A stretch of 64,000 bases of DNA from Candidatus Zymogenaceae bacterium (GCA_016933535.1 JAFGAS010000074.1:1-64000); one strand, 5' to 3'; counted from the first letter of the stretch, positions 33,747-42,450 are shown. Program-made: numbers and translations. Notes: a model not told the origin generated them from the sequence alone.

Positions 33747-34469
33747 TTATGTCCCTGGCCGTTTGTCCGTCCGGTCCGATACCGGCAACACGGGACCGTC
33801 GAAACCCGCGCCCGCGGACGCCCCGCCCCGGTTCGTCATGCCCGAAAACGCCGTCTCAAGACCATGGGCGATGATCTCATCAAGGGTCATTCCGATAACC
33901 CGGGTTTTGCTTCGCTCCTCCATAATGATGAACCCGTCGATCATGCCCCACAGGGCGCACGCGGTCTTCCACGGGTCCATCGGACGGAATTCCCCCGTTT
34001 GGACGCCTTCGGTAATCACCGCCTCCACACGTCGCAGGATCGCCATGGTCGTCACATCGACGATCTTTCTGATCCGGGTCCCGCCGTCCCTCGTCTCGTC
34101 GGGCCCGTTGGGATCGATCAGCGAGATAAACCCGTAGTATTCGGGATACTCCCGGTAGAAATGCAGATAGGACGCCGCCGCCGCGGCAAGCTTTTCCCGG
34201 GCCGATTCGTATTGGCCCGCAAGACCCCGAAAGATCATGTCGGACAGTATGTCTATCCCCTCGCCCTGGAATATCTTGTATATCTCGCGCTTGCCCTTGA
34301 AATAGAGGTAGAAAGTCCCAACACTCGTGCCGGCCCGCTCGGCTATCATCTCAACCGTAGGGATTTTATATCCCCGCTCGATGAAGAGATCCATCGCCGC
34401 CGACATGAGCCTCTGCCGCTTCTGTTCCTTGTCCTGCTCGGTACGCGCCCTGATTACCGGTTGCGGCAT
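33747..34469 (-). CDS. TetR/AcrR family transcriptional regulator
   Basis: This 240-residue repressor has an HTH at about residues 32-58 (IPTVEMIAERAGTSVGTFYLYF). The ligand domain is of the TetR_C type, with an extended Gly/Ala-rich tail of about 30 residues that looks disordered. GAGGG precedes the ATG. Its promoter overlaps the palindrome TTCAGCTGAA, which suggests autoregulation. It forms an operon with the downstream membrane protein. Confidence 0.9.
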   Translation of the reverse strand: MPQPVIRARTEQDKEQKRQRLMSAAMDLFIERGYKIPTVEMIAERAGTSVGTFYLYFKGKREIYKIFQGEGIDILSDMIFRGLAGQYESAREKLAAAAASYLHFYREYPEYYGFISLIDPNGPDETRDGGTRIRKIVDVTTMAILRRVEAVITEGVQTGEFRPMDPWKTACALWGMIDGFIIMEERSKTRVIGMTLDEIIAHGLETAFSGMTNRGGASAGAGFDGPVLPVSDRTDKRPGT

Positions 34470-34507
34470 ACGACCCTCGTTTCCCCGACCACGCTACGTG
34501 AATACAA

Positions 34508-34545
34508 TTCAGCTGAAGTATACATACCCCCGAAAAGAAAGTGAA
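34508..34545 (-). promoter_or_regulatory. Promoter and palindromic operator of second TetR unit
   Basis: On the minus strand TTCACT (34540-34545) and TATACT (34517-34522) are 17 bp apart. The perfect palindrome TTCAGCTGAA (34508-34517) lies at the start of the RNA, where a bound repressor would block initiation. Confidence 0.55.
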
Positions 34546-34758
34546 GAAAAAACGTGGGATTTACCTGATTTTGTGCGGCGTCAGGCGCCGGGGAAACTAA
34601 ATGCGCGCGAAGGCCCGCCGCCGTCCCGCGGCCCCCGGGGGCATGGGCGGAGCGAAACGACGGAATGGTTTAATCTTCCGGGAAAAGGATAAGGACGCAT
34701 CTCGCCCCGCGCTCGGCGGTTGCCTCTTGACCTTCATTCTTACTTGTATTGCGGCTCT

Positions 34759-35136
34759 TCACGACCGGAATGCTCGCTCAATAAGCTCGGAAAGGCTCTC
34801 CAATAGAAACGGCTTTTCGATGTATCCAAACAATCCCTCCTTTTCGAGGGCTTTCATCTCTCTGATATCGAAACAATCGGAAAGAAGTATTGTCTTGAGG
34901 AGCGGATAGCGCTCCTTCAGCTCGTAAAAGAGATTCACGCCGCCCATTCCGGGAAGCACCCGGTCGGTAATGACCAGGTCATAACCGTTGTGGCCGGTCA
35001 GTTCCAGGGCCTTCTCTCCACTTTCCGCTACGGCGATGCTTAGGGAGGGCATCACTTTCTCGATACCCCACTTCAGGAAATCGGAATACGTAATCCCGGA
35101 ATTGACGATCAGGACTTTCTTGGTTTCATGTTCCAT
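34759..35136 (-). CDS. Single-domain response regulator with altered acidic pocket
   Basis: This stand-alone receiver of about 125 residues keeps the phospho-acceptor D58 (LVITDRVLPG), Ser86 and Lys108 (YIEKPF). The acidic pair that binds magnesium is replaced by N12-S13 (VLIVNSGI), so phosphorylation may be weak or absent. The start is ATG 35136, with AAAGAG upstream; a longer frame reaching 35232 adds non-conserved residues. It has no output domain. The adjacent downstream segment (34470-34758) holds no gene. It may act with the kinase at 38783-42223, but that is only proximity. Confidence 0.8.
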   Translation of the reverse strand: MEHETKKVLIVNSGITYSDFLKWGIEKVMPSLSIAVAESGEKALELTGHNGYDLVITDRVLPGMGGVNLFYELKERYPLLKTILLSDCFDIREMKALEKEGLFGYIEKPFLLESLSELIERAFRS

Positions 35137-35541
35137 CTCTTTACTACCATAGTGGACGGTAACAGCGAACGATGAAGCGCGGCGGACATAAGAAGGATCC
35201 AATAGAGATAGTATTGCAAATATTGTGCCCAAATATTCCGATCGCCGCCACTCACGCCGGTGCCCGCGGGGAATATATCCAAATATATCCTGTTATATCA
35301 GCTAGTTACGGAAGGCATGGGGAGCGGAGGACCAATGCGGAAATCGAAAGAACATATACTAGCGAATAGTCTACACGCCGAATCATCTCGCGAGTGTTCT
35401 ATTTGAATAGTTATGCAATATCAATATGTTAGAACATGACAAAAACAGGGCAGCAGGTGTATGTTTTTCTCGATAAAGACCGGGGATGGATGACCCGTTC
35501 CCCTTAACGGTTCGGTGCGGCTTTTCGACGCGAGGTTTCCT
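35137..35541. other. Intergenic region between receiver gene and NtrC-type gene
   Basis: The stretch is AT-rich from about 35200 to 35450 and holds no convincing frame. It should contain the promoter of the minus-strand receiver gene, but no good -35/-10 pair stands out. Confidence 0.5.
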
Positions 35542-35568
35542 AAAAAAGTGAGCGCGGCCGCAGCCGCG
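35542..35568 (-). terminator. Terminator of the NtrC-type regulator
   Basis: On the minus strand a CGCGGC-TGCG-GCCGCG hairpin (35553-35568) is followed after five bases by six U residues (35542-35547). It lies 17 bp past the stop of the sigma-54 activator. Confidence 0.65.
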
Positions 35569-35584
35569 GGGGGACGGACAGCTA

Positions 35585-36958
35585 TCAATCCAGGCCCAGC
35601 TTTTTCATCTGGTACAGCAGCACCTGGCGGGGGATGGACAGGAGGCGGGCAGCCCTGGACCGGTTGCCCCCGGTTTGGCCCAGCGCCCTGGTGATCAGCT
35701 CGGAAGAGACCCGGTCCACGATCTCCTTGAAGTCCACCCCCTCCTCGGGGATGATCGGGGGGATAAGGGAGTCCGGCGGCGCCTCTTTTTGAGTTTCGAG
35801 GGACAGGTGCTTCGTGTTGATTATCACACCGTCGGTGACGATAACCGCCCGCTCAACGATGTTTCTGAGCTCCCTGATGTTGCCCGGCCAGGGATAGTTG
35901 TTGAGCCACTCCATGGCCGGGTCCGAAAATCCCTTGACCTTTTTCTTGAGGTTCTTGCTGTAGTCCTCCAGGAACGCCGCGGCAAACAGCTCTATGTCTT
36001 CCTTCCGCTCCCTGAGGCTCGGGAGCTTCAGGTGCATCACCTTGAGGCGGAAATAAAGGTCCTTCCTGAATTCTCCGTTTTCCACCGCCCGGTCCAGGTC
36101 CTTGTTGGTGGCCGCGATCACCCGGGTGTCCAGCTTGATATCCGTGGTTCCACCCACCCGCTTGTAGGTCATGGTGTCCAGAAAGCGCAGCAGCTTTGCC
36201 TGGAGTTGCACGGACATCTCCCCGATCTCGTCCAGGAAGACCGTACCCTTGGAGGCCAGCTCGAACTGGCCCCGCTTGCGCACCCGGGCGTCGGTAAAGG
36301 CACCCTGCTCGTACCCGAAGAGCTCGGTCTCCATAAGGTTCTCGGGAATGGCCGCGCAGTTGATCTCCACGAACGGCTCGTCGCCCCGCGCGGAGCGGTA
36401 GTGTATAAACCGCGCCAGGTATTCCTTGCCCGTGCCCGATTCCCCCTCGATGAGGACCGTGGCGGTGTCGGACTGGGCCACGAACATCGCCAGCCGGTAC
36501 ACCTCGCTCATCCGTGGAGACCGGCCGACCAGGTAGCTGAAGTTGAATTTCTTTCGGTCGGCTTCCTTGAGGTACTCGATTTCCCGGATGAGGTCCAGAT
36601 GCTTGAGGTTCTTGCCGATCGAAAGGATCAGCTCGTCCTCGCGGATCGGCTTGGTGAGGTAGTCGCTGGCCCCCAGCTTTATCGCCTCGATGGCCGTCTC
36701 GATGGAGGCGTGCCCGGTCAGCATGATAATCTGGGGCGTCTCGTAGACTTCCTTGACCTTTTCGAGGATCTCAAGGCCGCTTATGTCCGGCAGCATCAGG
36801 TCCAGAAGCACGAGGTCCGGCGGCGCGGTCCGGATGATCTCCAGGCCCTCGGTGCCGGTGGTCACCGCGTGGACGTGGTAGCCCTTGTCGGCCAGACATT
36901 CGGCCAGGAACTTATTGAAGAACTTATCGTCTTCGATGATGAGGATCGATGCTTCCAT
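35585..36958 (-). CDS. NtrC-type sigma-54-dependent response regulator
   Basis: This protein of about 457 residues has three domains. The receiver (1-120) has an EDD acidic cluster and the phospho-acceptor in LVLLDLMLPD. The AAA+ domain (about 140-375) has Walker A GESGTGKE, Walker B GTVFLDEIGE and the sensor/arginine region FRKDLYFRL. The Fis-type HTH (about 415-455) reads GNRSRAARLLSIPRQVLLYQ. The sigma-54-contact loop reads GAFTDA, not GAFTGA; the essential Thr is kept and this variant is seen in other family members. ATG 36958 is used, though GTG two codons earlier is possible. Its target promoters are not identified here. Confidence 0.93.
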   Translation of the reverse strand: MEASILIIEDDKFFNKFLAECLADKGYHVHAVTTGTEGLEIIRTAPPDLVLLDLMLPDISGLEILEKVKEVYETPQIIMLTGHASIETAIEAIKLGASDYLTKPIREDELILSIGKNLKHLDLIREIEYLKEADRKKFNFSYLVGRSPRMSEVYRLAMFVAQSDTATVLIEGESGTGKEYLARFIHYRSARGDEPFVEINCAAIPENLMETELFGYEQGAFTDARVRKRGQFELASKGTVFLDEIGEMSVQLQAKLLRFLDTMTYKRVGGTTDIKLDTRVIAATNKDLDRAVENGEFRKDLYFRLKVMHLKLPSLRERKEDIELFAAAFLEDYSKNLKKKVKGFSDPAMEWLNNYPWPGNIRELRNIVERAVIVTDGVIINTKHLSLETQKEAPPDSLIPPIIPEEGVDFKEIVDRVSSELITRALGQTGGNRSRAARLLSIPRQVLLYQMKKLGLD

Positions 36959-36964
36959 TGTCAC

Positions 36965-37280
36965 GTCCGGAAACAGGGTGATGTTAAAGGGGCGCTTCTG
37001 TCCGAATACGATATTGAACGGGTTGCCATTTGTGCTAATAATACCAAATATCAGGCAAATTACCAGAAATAAATGGACGGGGCGGCCAGATTGTTCCCGG
37101 GGGGATTCGGACGCGGGTCTGCGCGGTTTTTTTTCAGGAAGCGGCCGCGGGGGGGCCGGAGGGGAGATGGACGGAGACGGCCGGCGACGGCCGAGGTCAG
37201 CCGGCGGCGGGCATATATACTTTTTTTGGGGGGGGCGGCCGGCGGACCCCGGCTCGCCCCTCGGTAGACGGGATTTTCGG
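36965..37280. other. GC-rich intergenic region, no gene seen
   Basis: Runs of G dominate the plus strand, with a T8 run at about 37127-37134. No coding frame is supported. It lies between the activator gene and the UroD-family gene on the minus strand. Confidence 0.5.
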
Positions 37281-37310
37281 TCGATGGGCCCTTAGTCGAT
37301 GGGCCCTTAA
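37281..37310 (-). repeat. 15-bp tandem duplication of the uroD-family stop region
   Basis: Two exact-period units, TCGATGGGCCCTTAG (37281-37295) and TCGATGGGCCCTTAA (37296-37310), follow a partial third copy inside the gene. On the minus strand each unit re-encodes PID and a stop in frame, so any readthrough adds Gly-Pro-Ile-Asp and stops again. Confidence 0.85.
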
Positions 37311-38413
37311 TCGATGGGACGAATCGTGTTTCCCTCGTAGACGCCGTATTTTTGGAGGGCCTTGACCATGGCGATGTAGTTTTCCGGCTTGACGTCGGGG
37401 TGGATCGTGTTGGACGACGTGATGATGTAGCCCCCTCCGGCAGATCCCTGGGCCAGCGCCCGCTTGACGTCGGCCACGACCTCGGCCTCGGTGCCCCGCG
37501 TGAGCACGTACATGCAGTCGACGTTGCCCAGGATACAGACCTTGCTCCCGTAGTCTCGCTTGATCTCGGCCAGGTCCATGCACTGGGGCTGGATGGGGTG
37601 GATGCCCTCGAACCCCGCGTCGATGATGTCCGGAAGTATCGGCGTGAGGTCGCCGTCGCTGTGCTTGAAGATGGGGATGTTGTGGCAGCGGGCGGCGTTG
37701 ACGATATCGATGTAATAGGGCTTGACGAACTCGCGGAACTGCGTCGGGGACATGAAGCTGCCGCTGTCGTAGGCCAGGTCGCCGTCCATGCCGAAGATCT
37801 CGGTCCCCATCCCGGCGGCCATGTCGATCACCTGGATGATGTAGTCGGTGGTCATGCGCATGAGCCGGTGGACGAGCTTGGGGTCCCTCCGGTAGGCGAT
37901 CAGGAGCTTGTCCAGCCCGCCCATGAGGCTCCACGAGACCCGAAACGAGCAGCGCAGCGCCATGACGATCCCGCGCTTTCCCTTGACCTTGGAGCCGCCG
38001 TAGGAAAGCAGCAGCATGTCGGCCTCCGAGACCTCCGGCGGACGAAAGCCCTTGAGGTCGGCCTCAGTCTTGATGGGGCCTGCCACCACCGGGGAATCGC
38101 CCGCGGGCGAAAGCAGGTAGGTGACCCCCCAGATGTCCTTGAAATGGTTCTGGTCCAGGTCTTCGTTCTTGGTCAGGATGCGAAGCGTCAGCCCGTCCAC
38201 GTCCAGCTCGTCGACCATCAACAGCAGGGCGTCAAAGAGCTTGATCTTGTCCTCGATGCTCATCCGCTGGACGAAGTCGACGGCAGGGAGGTTATCGGTA
38301 AAGTGCTTTGCAATCCCGATGATCGAGGATTCGTTGTATGCCATTTCGAAATGGGGGACGCGGTCGGCGATGCCGCGTGCCAGCGCGGTTTTGAGTCTCT
38401 CGGGACCGTTCAT
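37307..38413 (-). CDS. Uroporphyrinogen decarboxylase (UroD/MtaA) family protein
   Basis: This 368-residue barrel protein of the UroD family is of the type found as methylcobamide:CoM-like methyltransferases and O-demethylase components in anaerobes. Visible segments are RVPHFEMAYNE, MDGDLAYDSGSFMSPTQFREFVKP, IFKHSDGDLTPILPDIID and ILGNVDC. The zinc motif HxCx(n)C of MtaA is not obvious: His remains in FKHSDG and Cys in GNVDCMY. The substrate is therefore uncertain. The start is ATG 38413 with GAGGAG upstream. The first 53 bases and the 28 bases before the ATG are copied at 42335-42415. Confidence 0.85.
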   Translation of the reverse strand: MNGPERLKTALARGIADRVPHFEMAYNESSIIGIAKHFTDNLPAVDFVQRMSIEDKIKLFDALLLMVDELDVDGLTLRILTKNEDLDQNHFKDIWGVTYLLSPAGDSPVVAGPIKTEADLKGFRPPEVSEADMLLLSYGGSKVKGKRGIVMALRCSFRVSWSLMGGLDKLLIAYRRDPKLVHRLMRMTTDYIIQVIDMAAGMGTEIFGMDGDLAYDSGSFMSPTQFREFVKPYYIDIVNAARCHNIPIFKHSDGDLTPILPDIIDAGFEGIHPIQPQCMDLAEIKRDYGSKVCILGNVDCMYVLTRGTEAEVVADVKRALAQGSAGGGYIITSSNTIHPDVKPENYIAMVKALQKYGVYEGNTIRPID

Positions 38414-38441
38414 AGTCTGCTCCTCGGATGGAATGGTTTTT
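38361..38441 (-). repeat. 81-bp direct repeat, left copy (uroD start region)
   Basis: This segment covers the first 53 bases of the UroD-family gene and 28 bases upstream including its SD. It matches 42335-42415 at 80 of 81 positions (A for G in the sequence after TCCTCG). The two copies are in the same orientation and bracket the hybrid kinase gene, 3.97 kb apart. Confidence 0.95.
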
Positions 38442-38552
38442 GGTATTGGTCGCTCCTCAATGATGATCGTCATTGCGAGCCGTCTTACCTGGCGGCGTTT
38501 TCGTTACCCTGTACGTTACAGTGCGTGGGTTTCTCTTCCTTCTCCTCTCTTA

Positions 38553-38666
38553 TCGGGGCCCCCACAAAACCTGTTTTGTGGGGTGATTCTTCGGGGCCCC
38601 CGCGAAGCCTGCTTCGTGGGGTGACTTATCGGAGCCCCCAAGAAACCTGTTTTTTGGGGTGATCTC
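38553..38666. repeat. Three tandem copies of a 38-bp hairpin repeat
   Basis: Units at 38553-38590, 38591-38628 and 38629-38666 have an exact 38-bp period. Each has a common opening (TCGGGGCCCCC; TCGGAG in unit 3), a 10-bp stem, an invariant CCTG loop, the other stem arm and GGGGTGA. Unit 1: CCCCACAAAA with TTTTGTGGGG. Unit 2: CCCCGCGAAG with CTTCGTGGGG. Unit 3: CCCCAAGAAA with TTTTTTGGGG. Stem bases change together, keeping Watson-Crick or G-U pairs. The array lies between the uroD and kinase genes. Confidence 0.93.
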
Positions 38667-38782
38667 ATTATACCGGACGGCGGGAAGAAAGCAAGAAAAG
38701 ATGGAAGGAAAACTTCGATGATCGGCCCCGCTCTGCTTGATCGCCACCATGCAAACGGGAACCCGGCCATTCCGCCCGAAGG

Positions 38783-41700
38783 CTACCGCTCCAGGACGAC
38801 GGCAAGGGCCTCCAGCATATCGTTTAACCGAAACGGCTTTTCAATATAGACGCAATCGGTCGTGGTGAGAAAGGACCTGGTCTCTTTGCTAAGGATATCT
38901 CCGGTAACGAAGAGCATCCTTTTGGCCAGTTTGGGATGTTTGTCGGCTGCATATCGATACAGCTCTACCCCCCCAACGCCCGGCATTTTTATATCGGTGA
39001 TGACCGCGTCGAAATCCTCTTCGTTGATCAGGGTGATGGCCTCCTCCGCACACGGGACCGACCGGACCTCATATCCCTTCTCCTTGAGTACGTCCAGGAG
39101 AAGATCACGCAGATAGTCCTCGTCCTCGACGATGAGAATCCGTTCCCCGATCTGCGTGCCGTTCCGGGAGGCGACTGTCGTGCCTTCCCCGGACGTCGGC
39201 GCACCGGCCACCGGAATCGTGACCGTAAATTTTGCCCCCCTGCCCGGTTCGCTGGTTACCTCTATCGTTCCCCTGTGCTCTTTGACAATGCCGTATGCCA
39301 TGGAAAGGCCCAGTCCCGTACCCTTGCCCACCTCCTTGGTGGTGAAGAAGGGGTCAAATATCCGCTTCAGGTTTTCGGGCTCTATCCCCGGACCGTCGTC
39401 CTCAAACTCGACGATCAGCGAATCGTCCCGTGAAAGCGACCTGATCGCGAGCGTACCTCCCCCTTTTTCCATGAGCGCGTCGCGTGCGTTGTTGATGATG
39501 TTGACGAAGACCTGCTGAATCTGGTACGGATCGGCGTACGCGGGGCGCAGCTCGTCCGATAAGGTCAGATCCACTTCAATATTGTTGACCTTCAGGTTGT
39601 ACTCCCTGATCTTATGGGATTCCATGATGCAGTCGTTGAGGTTGATCGGCCTGCGCTCCGGCTTGTGCTCCCGGGCAAACGAAAGGAGGCTGCTGATGAT
39701 CTTGGAGGTCCTCACCGATTCCTTTGATATGATGTCCAGTCTCTGGACTATGTCGGGCGGCAGGTCCTGGTTCCTGCCCAGGATCTCGGCGTTACCCATG
39801 ATCGCCGTCAGGGGGTTGTTGAGCTCATGGGCTATTCCCGAGATCATCGTGCCGAGGCTCGAAAGCTTTTCGGTCTGCAACAGCTGTCGCTCCAGCCTCC
39901 TCATCTGCGTGATATCCTTTACGTTGCCCTGCAGGCCGACGACGTTTCCCTGGTCGTCCTTCTTGGCTACCACCGTCACCAGGGCGTCCACGGGCGTACC
40001 GTCTTTCTTCTTGAGCTTGATCTCGTAGTTCTCGATGAAGCCCTTTTCCACTACCTTCCGGACGAACTTGTCCCTTTCTGTGGGATTCGCGTAGAGGTCC
40101 CTCAGGTTCAGGCCCCTGATCTCCTCATCGGTGTACCCGAAGAAGAGTTTTCCCGCCCTGTTGTAGTCCAGGATCGTGCCGTCCGGTGCTGCAATGTACA
40201 GGAAGTCTCGGGAAGTTTCAAAGAGGCTCCGGAACTTCTGCTCCGACTCCAGGAGCGCGTCCTCGAAGAGCTTTTTTTCGGTAACGTCTTCGATGAAGCT
40301 CAGCGAGGCGGGCCGCCCCTCCCAGTCGATGGAAATCCCGATCCCCTCAACCCAGCGGATGCTCCCGTCCTTCAAGACCACCCGGTATACGTTCGGGTCC
40401 AGGAGGTCCTCCCCGGCCACCTCTCGTGCGTACCGCGCGGCCACCCGGTCCCGGTCCTCCGGGTAGATAAGCTTTGGGAATCGGATTCCCACCAGCTCTC
40501 CGGCAGGGTAGCCGCTTATCCGCACGGCGTTCGGGTTGACGTACTTGATGACGCCGTCCTGTATGACGACGATCCCCTCCTTCGCGTTCTCGATGAGGGT
40601 CCGGTACTTTTTCTCCGATACCGCCAGCTGCTCCTGCTTTTTGATCCTGCGTATCGTGCTTCCGAGCCGTTCGGCGATGTCCTCTATCGTGCCGACGACA
40701 TGGGTCGATATCGCGTCGGCGGTATGCGTGGAGATATTGATCGAGCCGACAACCTTCCCCTCGTCGAACACCGGGGCCACCACCAGCGATTTGAGGCCCT
40801 CTGCCCGCAGGTAGCCCAGGTCGTCGTCCGTGTCGATCTCGGCCCGGCCTATAATAATCATTTTGCCGGCGTAAACCTCCCCGGCCTCGGGTGTATCGGC
40901 TTCAAAGACGGCCACCCGGCAGACGAGCTCGTCCGAGAGCCCCCGGTGGGCGGCCAGCTTCAGCGCCCCGTCCATCTCGTCGACCAGGTAGATTCCGCCG
41001 CAGTCGAAACCGGGGATTTCCAGCAATCGATCCATGATACCGGCCAGCGCGCCGGCAAGATCGCTCGTTGTGGCAAGAAAGACGCCGATATCCCGCTGGG
41101 ACTTCAGGAGCCGTTCGGCCAGCAGTGTCTCGGTCACGTCGTTGATCAGGACGATGGCCGCCGGCCTCCCCTCCCACGTGATGGGCATCGACGTGTTTTC
41201 GACGGTATGCACCGACCCGTGCCGGTTGAGGTATCGGCGGGTCACCATCCGGGGTTCGGTCTCGCCGGCCAGGGATCGCCGGTAGCCTTCCATGACCTCC
41301 TGCCGGTCGTCGGGGTGGACAAGATCGATAAACGGCAGGCCGATCAACCCCCCGTCGGGGTAGCCCGCCAGCTTGAGCAGCGTGGGGTTGGCGTACTTGA
41401 TCAGGCCGTCGGCCAGCACGGCGATCCCCTCCACGGCGTTCTCCACCAGCATACGGTACTGCTCCCGGGCCGCTACCAGTTCTTCCTGTACCCGCCTGCG
41501 GTCGCTTACGTCCCTGCCGATACCGTGGACGCCCACGACCCTGCCGCCCTCCCACACAAGCCGCTCGCGGCTCTCGATGATCCGGACGTTGCCGAACTTG
41601 TCCGTGACCTCCAGCTCAAACGGCCCGATTTCTTTTCCCTGGACCTGCTCCTTGAAGAGCTCAATTACGCGCCCCAGAGAGGCGGGGGTAAGAAACGAGG

Positions 41701-42223
41701 CAAACGGCCTGCCGATGGCGTCCTCTTTCGTGTAGCCCCCAATTTCGAGGATCCGCTCGTTGACGTATTTGATCCTGCCGGCGCCGTCGACGACGTAAAC
41801 CAGGTCGTTGGTGTTCTCCACGACGTCCCGAAAGATCTCGGCAAGCTCTCTTTCGGATTCCTTTTTCTTCAGCGCGATCTCGATGGAAGCCGAGAGCTCC
41901 GCGGGCTTGCCGGGCTTGCTGATGAAGCCGTAGGCCCCCGCGGCCCGGGCGCGCGTGAGCGTGGCATCGTCCTCGGCGGCCGAAAGGAAGATGACGGGGA
42001 TGTCCAGGGTCTCCTTGATGGTGCGGGCGGCGTCGATGCCGTCGGGCAGGCCGGGCATGAGGATATCCATCATGACGAGGTCGGGCATGAGCCTGCCGGC
42101 CGCCTGGATGGCCTCGGCGCCGGTGGCGGCCGTCCCCGCAACCTCAAAACCCAGCGACGTCAGCGAGTCGGAAAGCTGGGCCAGGATGAGCTCGGAATCG
42201 TCGACGATTAAAACCCGGTGCAT
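38783..42223 (-). CDS. Hybrid sensor histidine kinase (REC-PAS-PAS-GAF-PAS-PAS-HisKA-HATPase-REC)
   Basis: This 1146-residue cytoplasmic phosphorelay kinase has no membrane segments. Domains in order: receiver (1-120, D53 in VMMDILMPG); PAS (about 125-245); PAS (about 255-375); GAF (about 385-535); PAS (about 548-665); PAS (about 670-790); HisKA with H799 in GIAHELNNPL; HATPase with NIINNARDAL, DDGPGI and GTGLGLSMAYG (to about 1010); C-terminal receiver (1025-1146, D1077 in VITDIKMPG). It probably reads several cytoplasmic signals and may phosphorylate the nearby NtrC-type regulator or the single receiver. The SD is weak. Its upstream region is a copied uroD start. Confidence 0.93.
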   Translation of the reverse strand: MHRVLIVDDSELILAQLSDSLTSLGFEVAGTAATGAEAIQAAGRLMPDLVMMDILMPGLPDGIDAARTIKETLDIPVIFLSAAEDDATLTRARAAGAYGFISKPGKPAELSASIEIALKKKESERELAEIFRDVVENTNDLVYVVDGAGRIKYVNERILEIGGYTKEDAIGRPFASFLTPASLGRVIELFKEQVQGKEIGPFELEVTDKFGNVRIIESRERLVWEGGRVVGVHGIGRDVSDRRRVQEELVAAREQYRMLVENAVEGIAVLADGLIKYANPTLLKLAGYPDGGLIGLPFIDLVHPDDRQEVMEGYRRSLAGETEPRMVTRRYLNRHGSVHTVENTSMPITWEGRPAAIVLINDVTETLLAERLLKSQRDIGVFLATTSDLAGALAGIMDRLLEIPGFDCGGIYLVDEMDGALKLAAHRGLSDELVCRVAVFEADTPEAGEVYAGKMIIIGRAEIDTDDDLGYLRAEGLKSLVVAPVFDEGKVVGSINISTHTADAISTHVVGTIEDIAERLGSTIRRIKKQEQLAVSEKKYRTLIENAKEGIVVIQDGVIKYVNPNAVRISGYPAGELVGIRFPKLIYPEDRDRVAARYAREVAGEDLLDPNVYRVVLKDGSIRWVEGIGISIDWEGRPASLSFIEDVTEKKLFEDALLESEQKFRSLFETSRDFLYIAAPDGTILDYNRAGKLFFGYTDEEIRGLNLRDLYANPTERDKFVRKVVEKGFIENYEIKLKKKDGTPVDALVTVVAKKDDQGNVVGLQGNVKDITQMRRLERQLLQTEKLSSLGTMISGIAHELNNPLTAIMGNAEILGRNQDLPPDIVQRLDIISKESVRTSKIISSLLSFAREHKPERRPINLNDCIMESHKIREYNLKVNNIEVDLTLSDELRPAYADPYQIQQVFVNIINNARDALMEKGGGTLAIRSLSRDDSLIVEFEDDGPGIEPENLKRIFDPFFTTKEVGKGTGLGLSMAYGIVKEHRGTIEVTSEPGRGAKFTVTIPVAGAPTSGEGTTVASRNGTQIGERILIVEDEDYLRDLLLDVLKEKGYEVRSVPCAEEAITLINEEDFDAVITDIKMPGVGGVELYRYAADKHPKLAKRMLFVTGDILSKETRSFLTTTDCVYIEKPFRLNDMLEALAVVLER

Positions 42224-42270
42224 ACGGTGTCTCTAATAGTTTATTTATTAATAAGTATAACAGGACGAGT

Positions 42271-42387
42271 TTATTTATCAAGAAAATTCGATGGGGAAAT
42301 ACAATCACGCGATTGAGCTAAAGAAAAGCCGGAACGGTCGGCGATGCCGCGTGCCAGCGCGGTTTTGAGTCTCTCGGGACCGTTCAT
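42271..42387 (-). pseudogene. Copied start of the UroD-family gene (38-codon ghost ORF)
   Basis: Within the right repeat copy the uroD ATG (42385-42387) and its SD are intact. Translation would give the first 18 residues of the UroD-family protein (MNGPERLKTALARGIADR), then 20 unrelated residues and a stop at 42271, 48 bp before the kinase ATG. It is a fragment, but it could be translated and so affect kinase expression. Confidence 0.8.
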
Positions 42388-42415
42388 AGTCTGCTCCTCG
42401 AATGGAATGGTTTTT
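42335..42415 (-). repeat. 81-bp direct repeat, right copy
   Basis: This copy is nearly identical to 38361-38441 in the same orientation. It lies 112 bp upstream of the kinase start. Beyond it both copies are followed at some distance by TCATTGCGA elements and by 38-bp hairpin repeats, so the duplicated landscape is wider than 81 bp. Confidence 0.95.
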
Positions 42416-42450
42416 GTATTTAATACCCCTTAGTAATACCTATCATTAAC

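Noticed and set aside
35675-38662. Two plus-strand open frames of over 430 codons opposite the NtrC-type and UroD-family genes
   Set aside because: Both strands cannot be conserved proteins here; the minus-strand products have complete motifs and SD sequences, the plus-strand ones none.
39827-42211. A 794-codon open frame on the plus strand opposite the hybrid kinase
   Set aside because: It has no start signals or family motifs, and the minus strand encodes a full kinase with all catalytic motifs. Long antisense frames are expected in GC-rich DNA.
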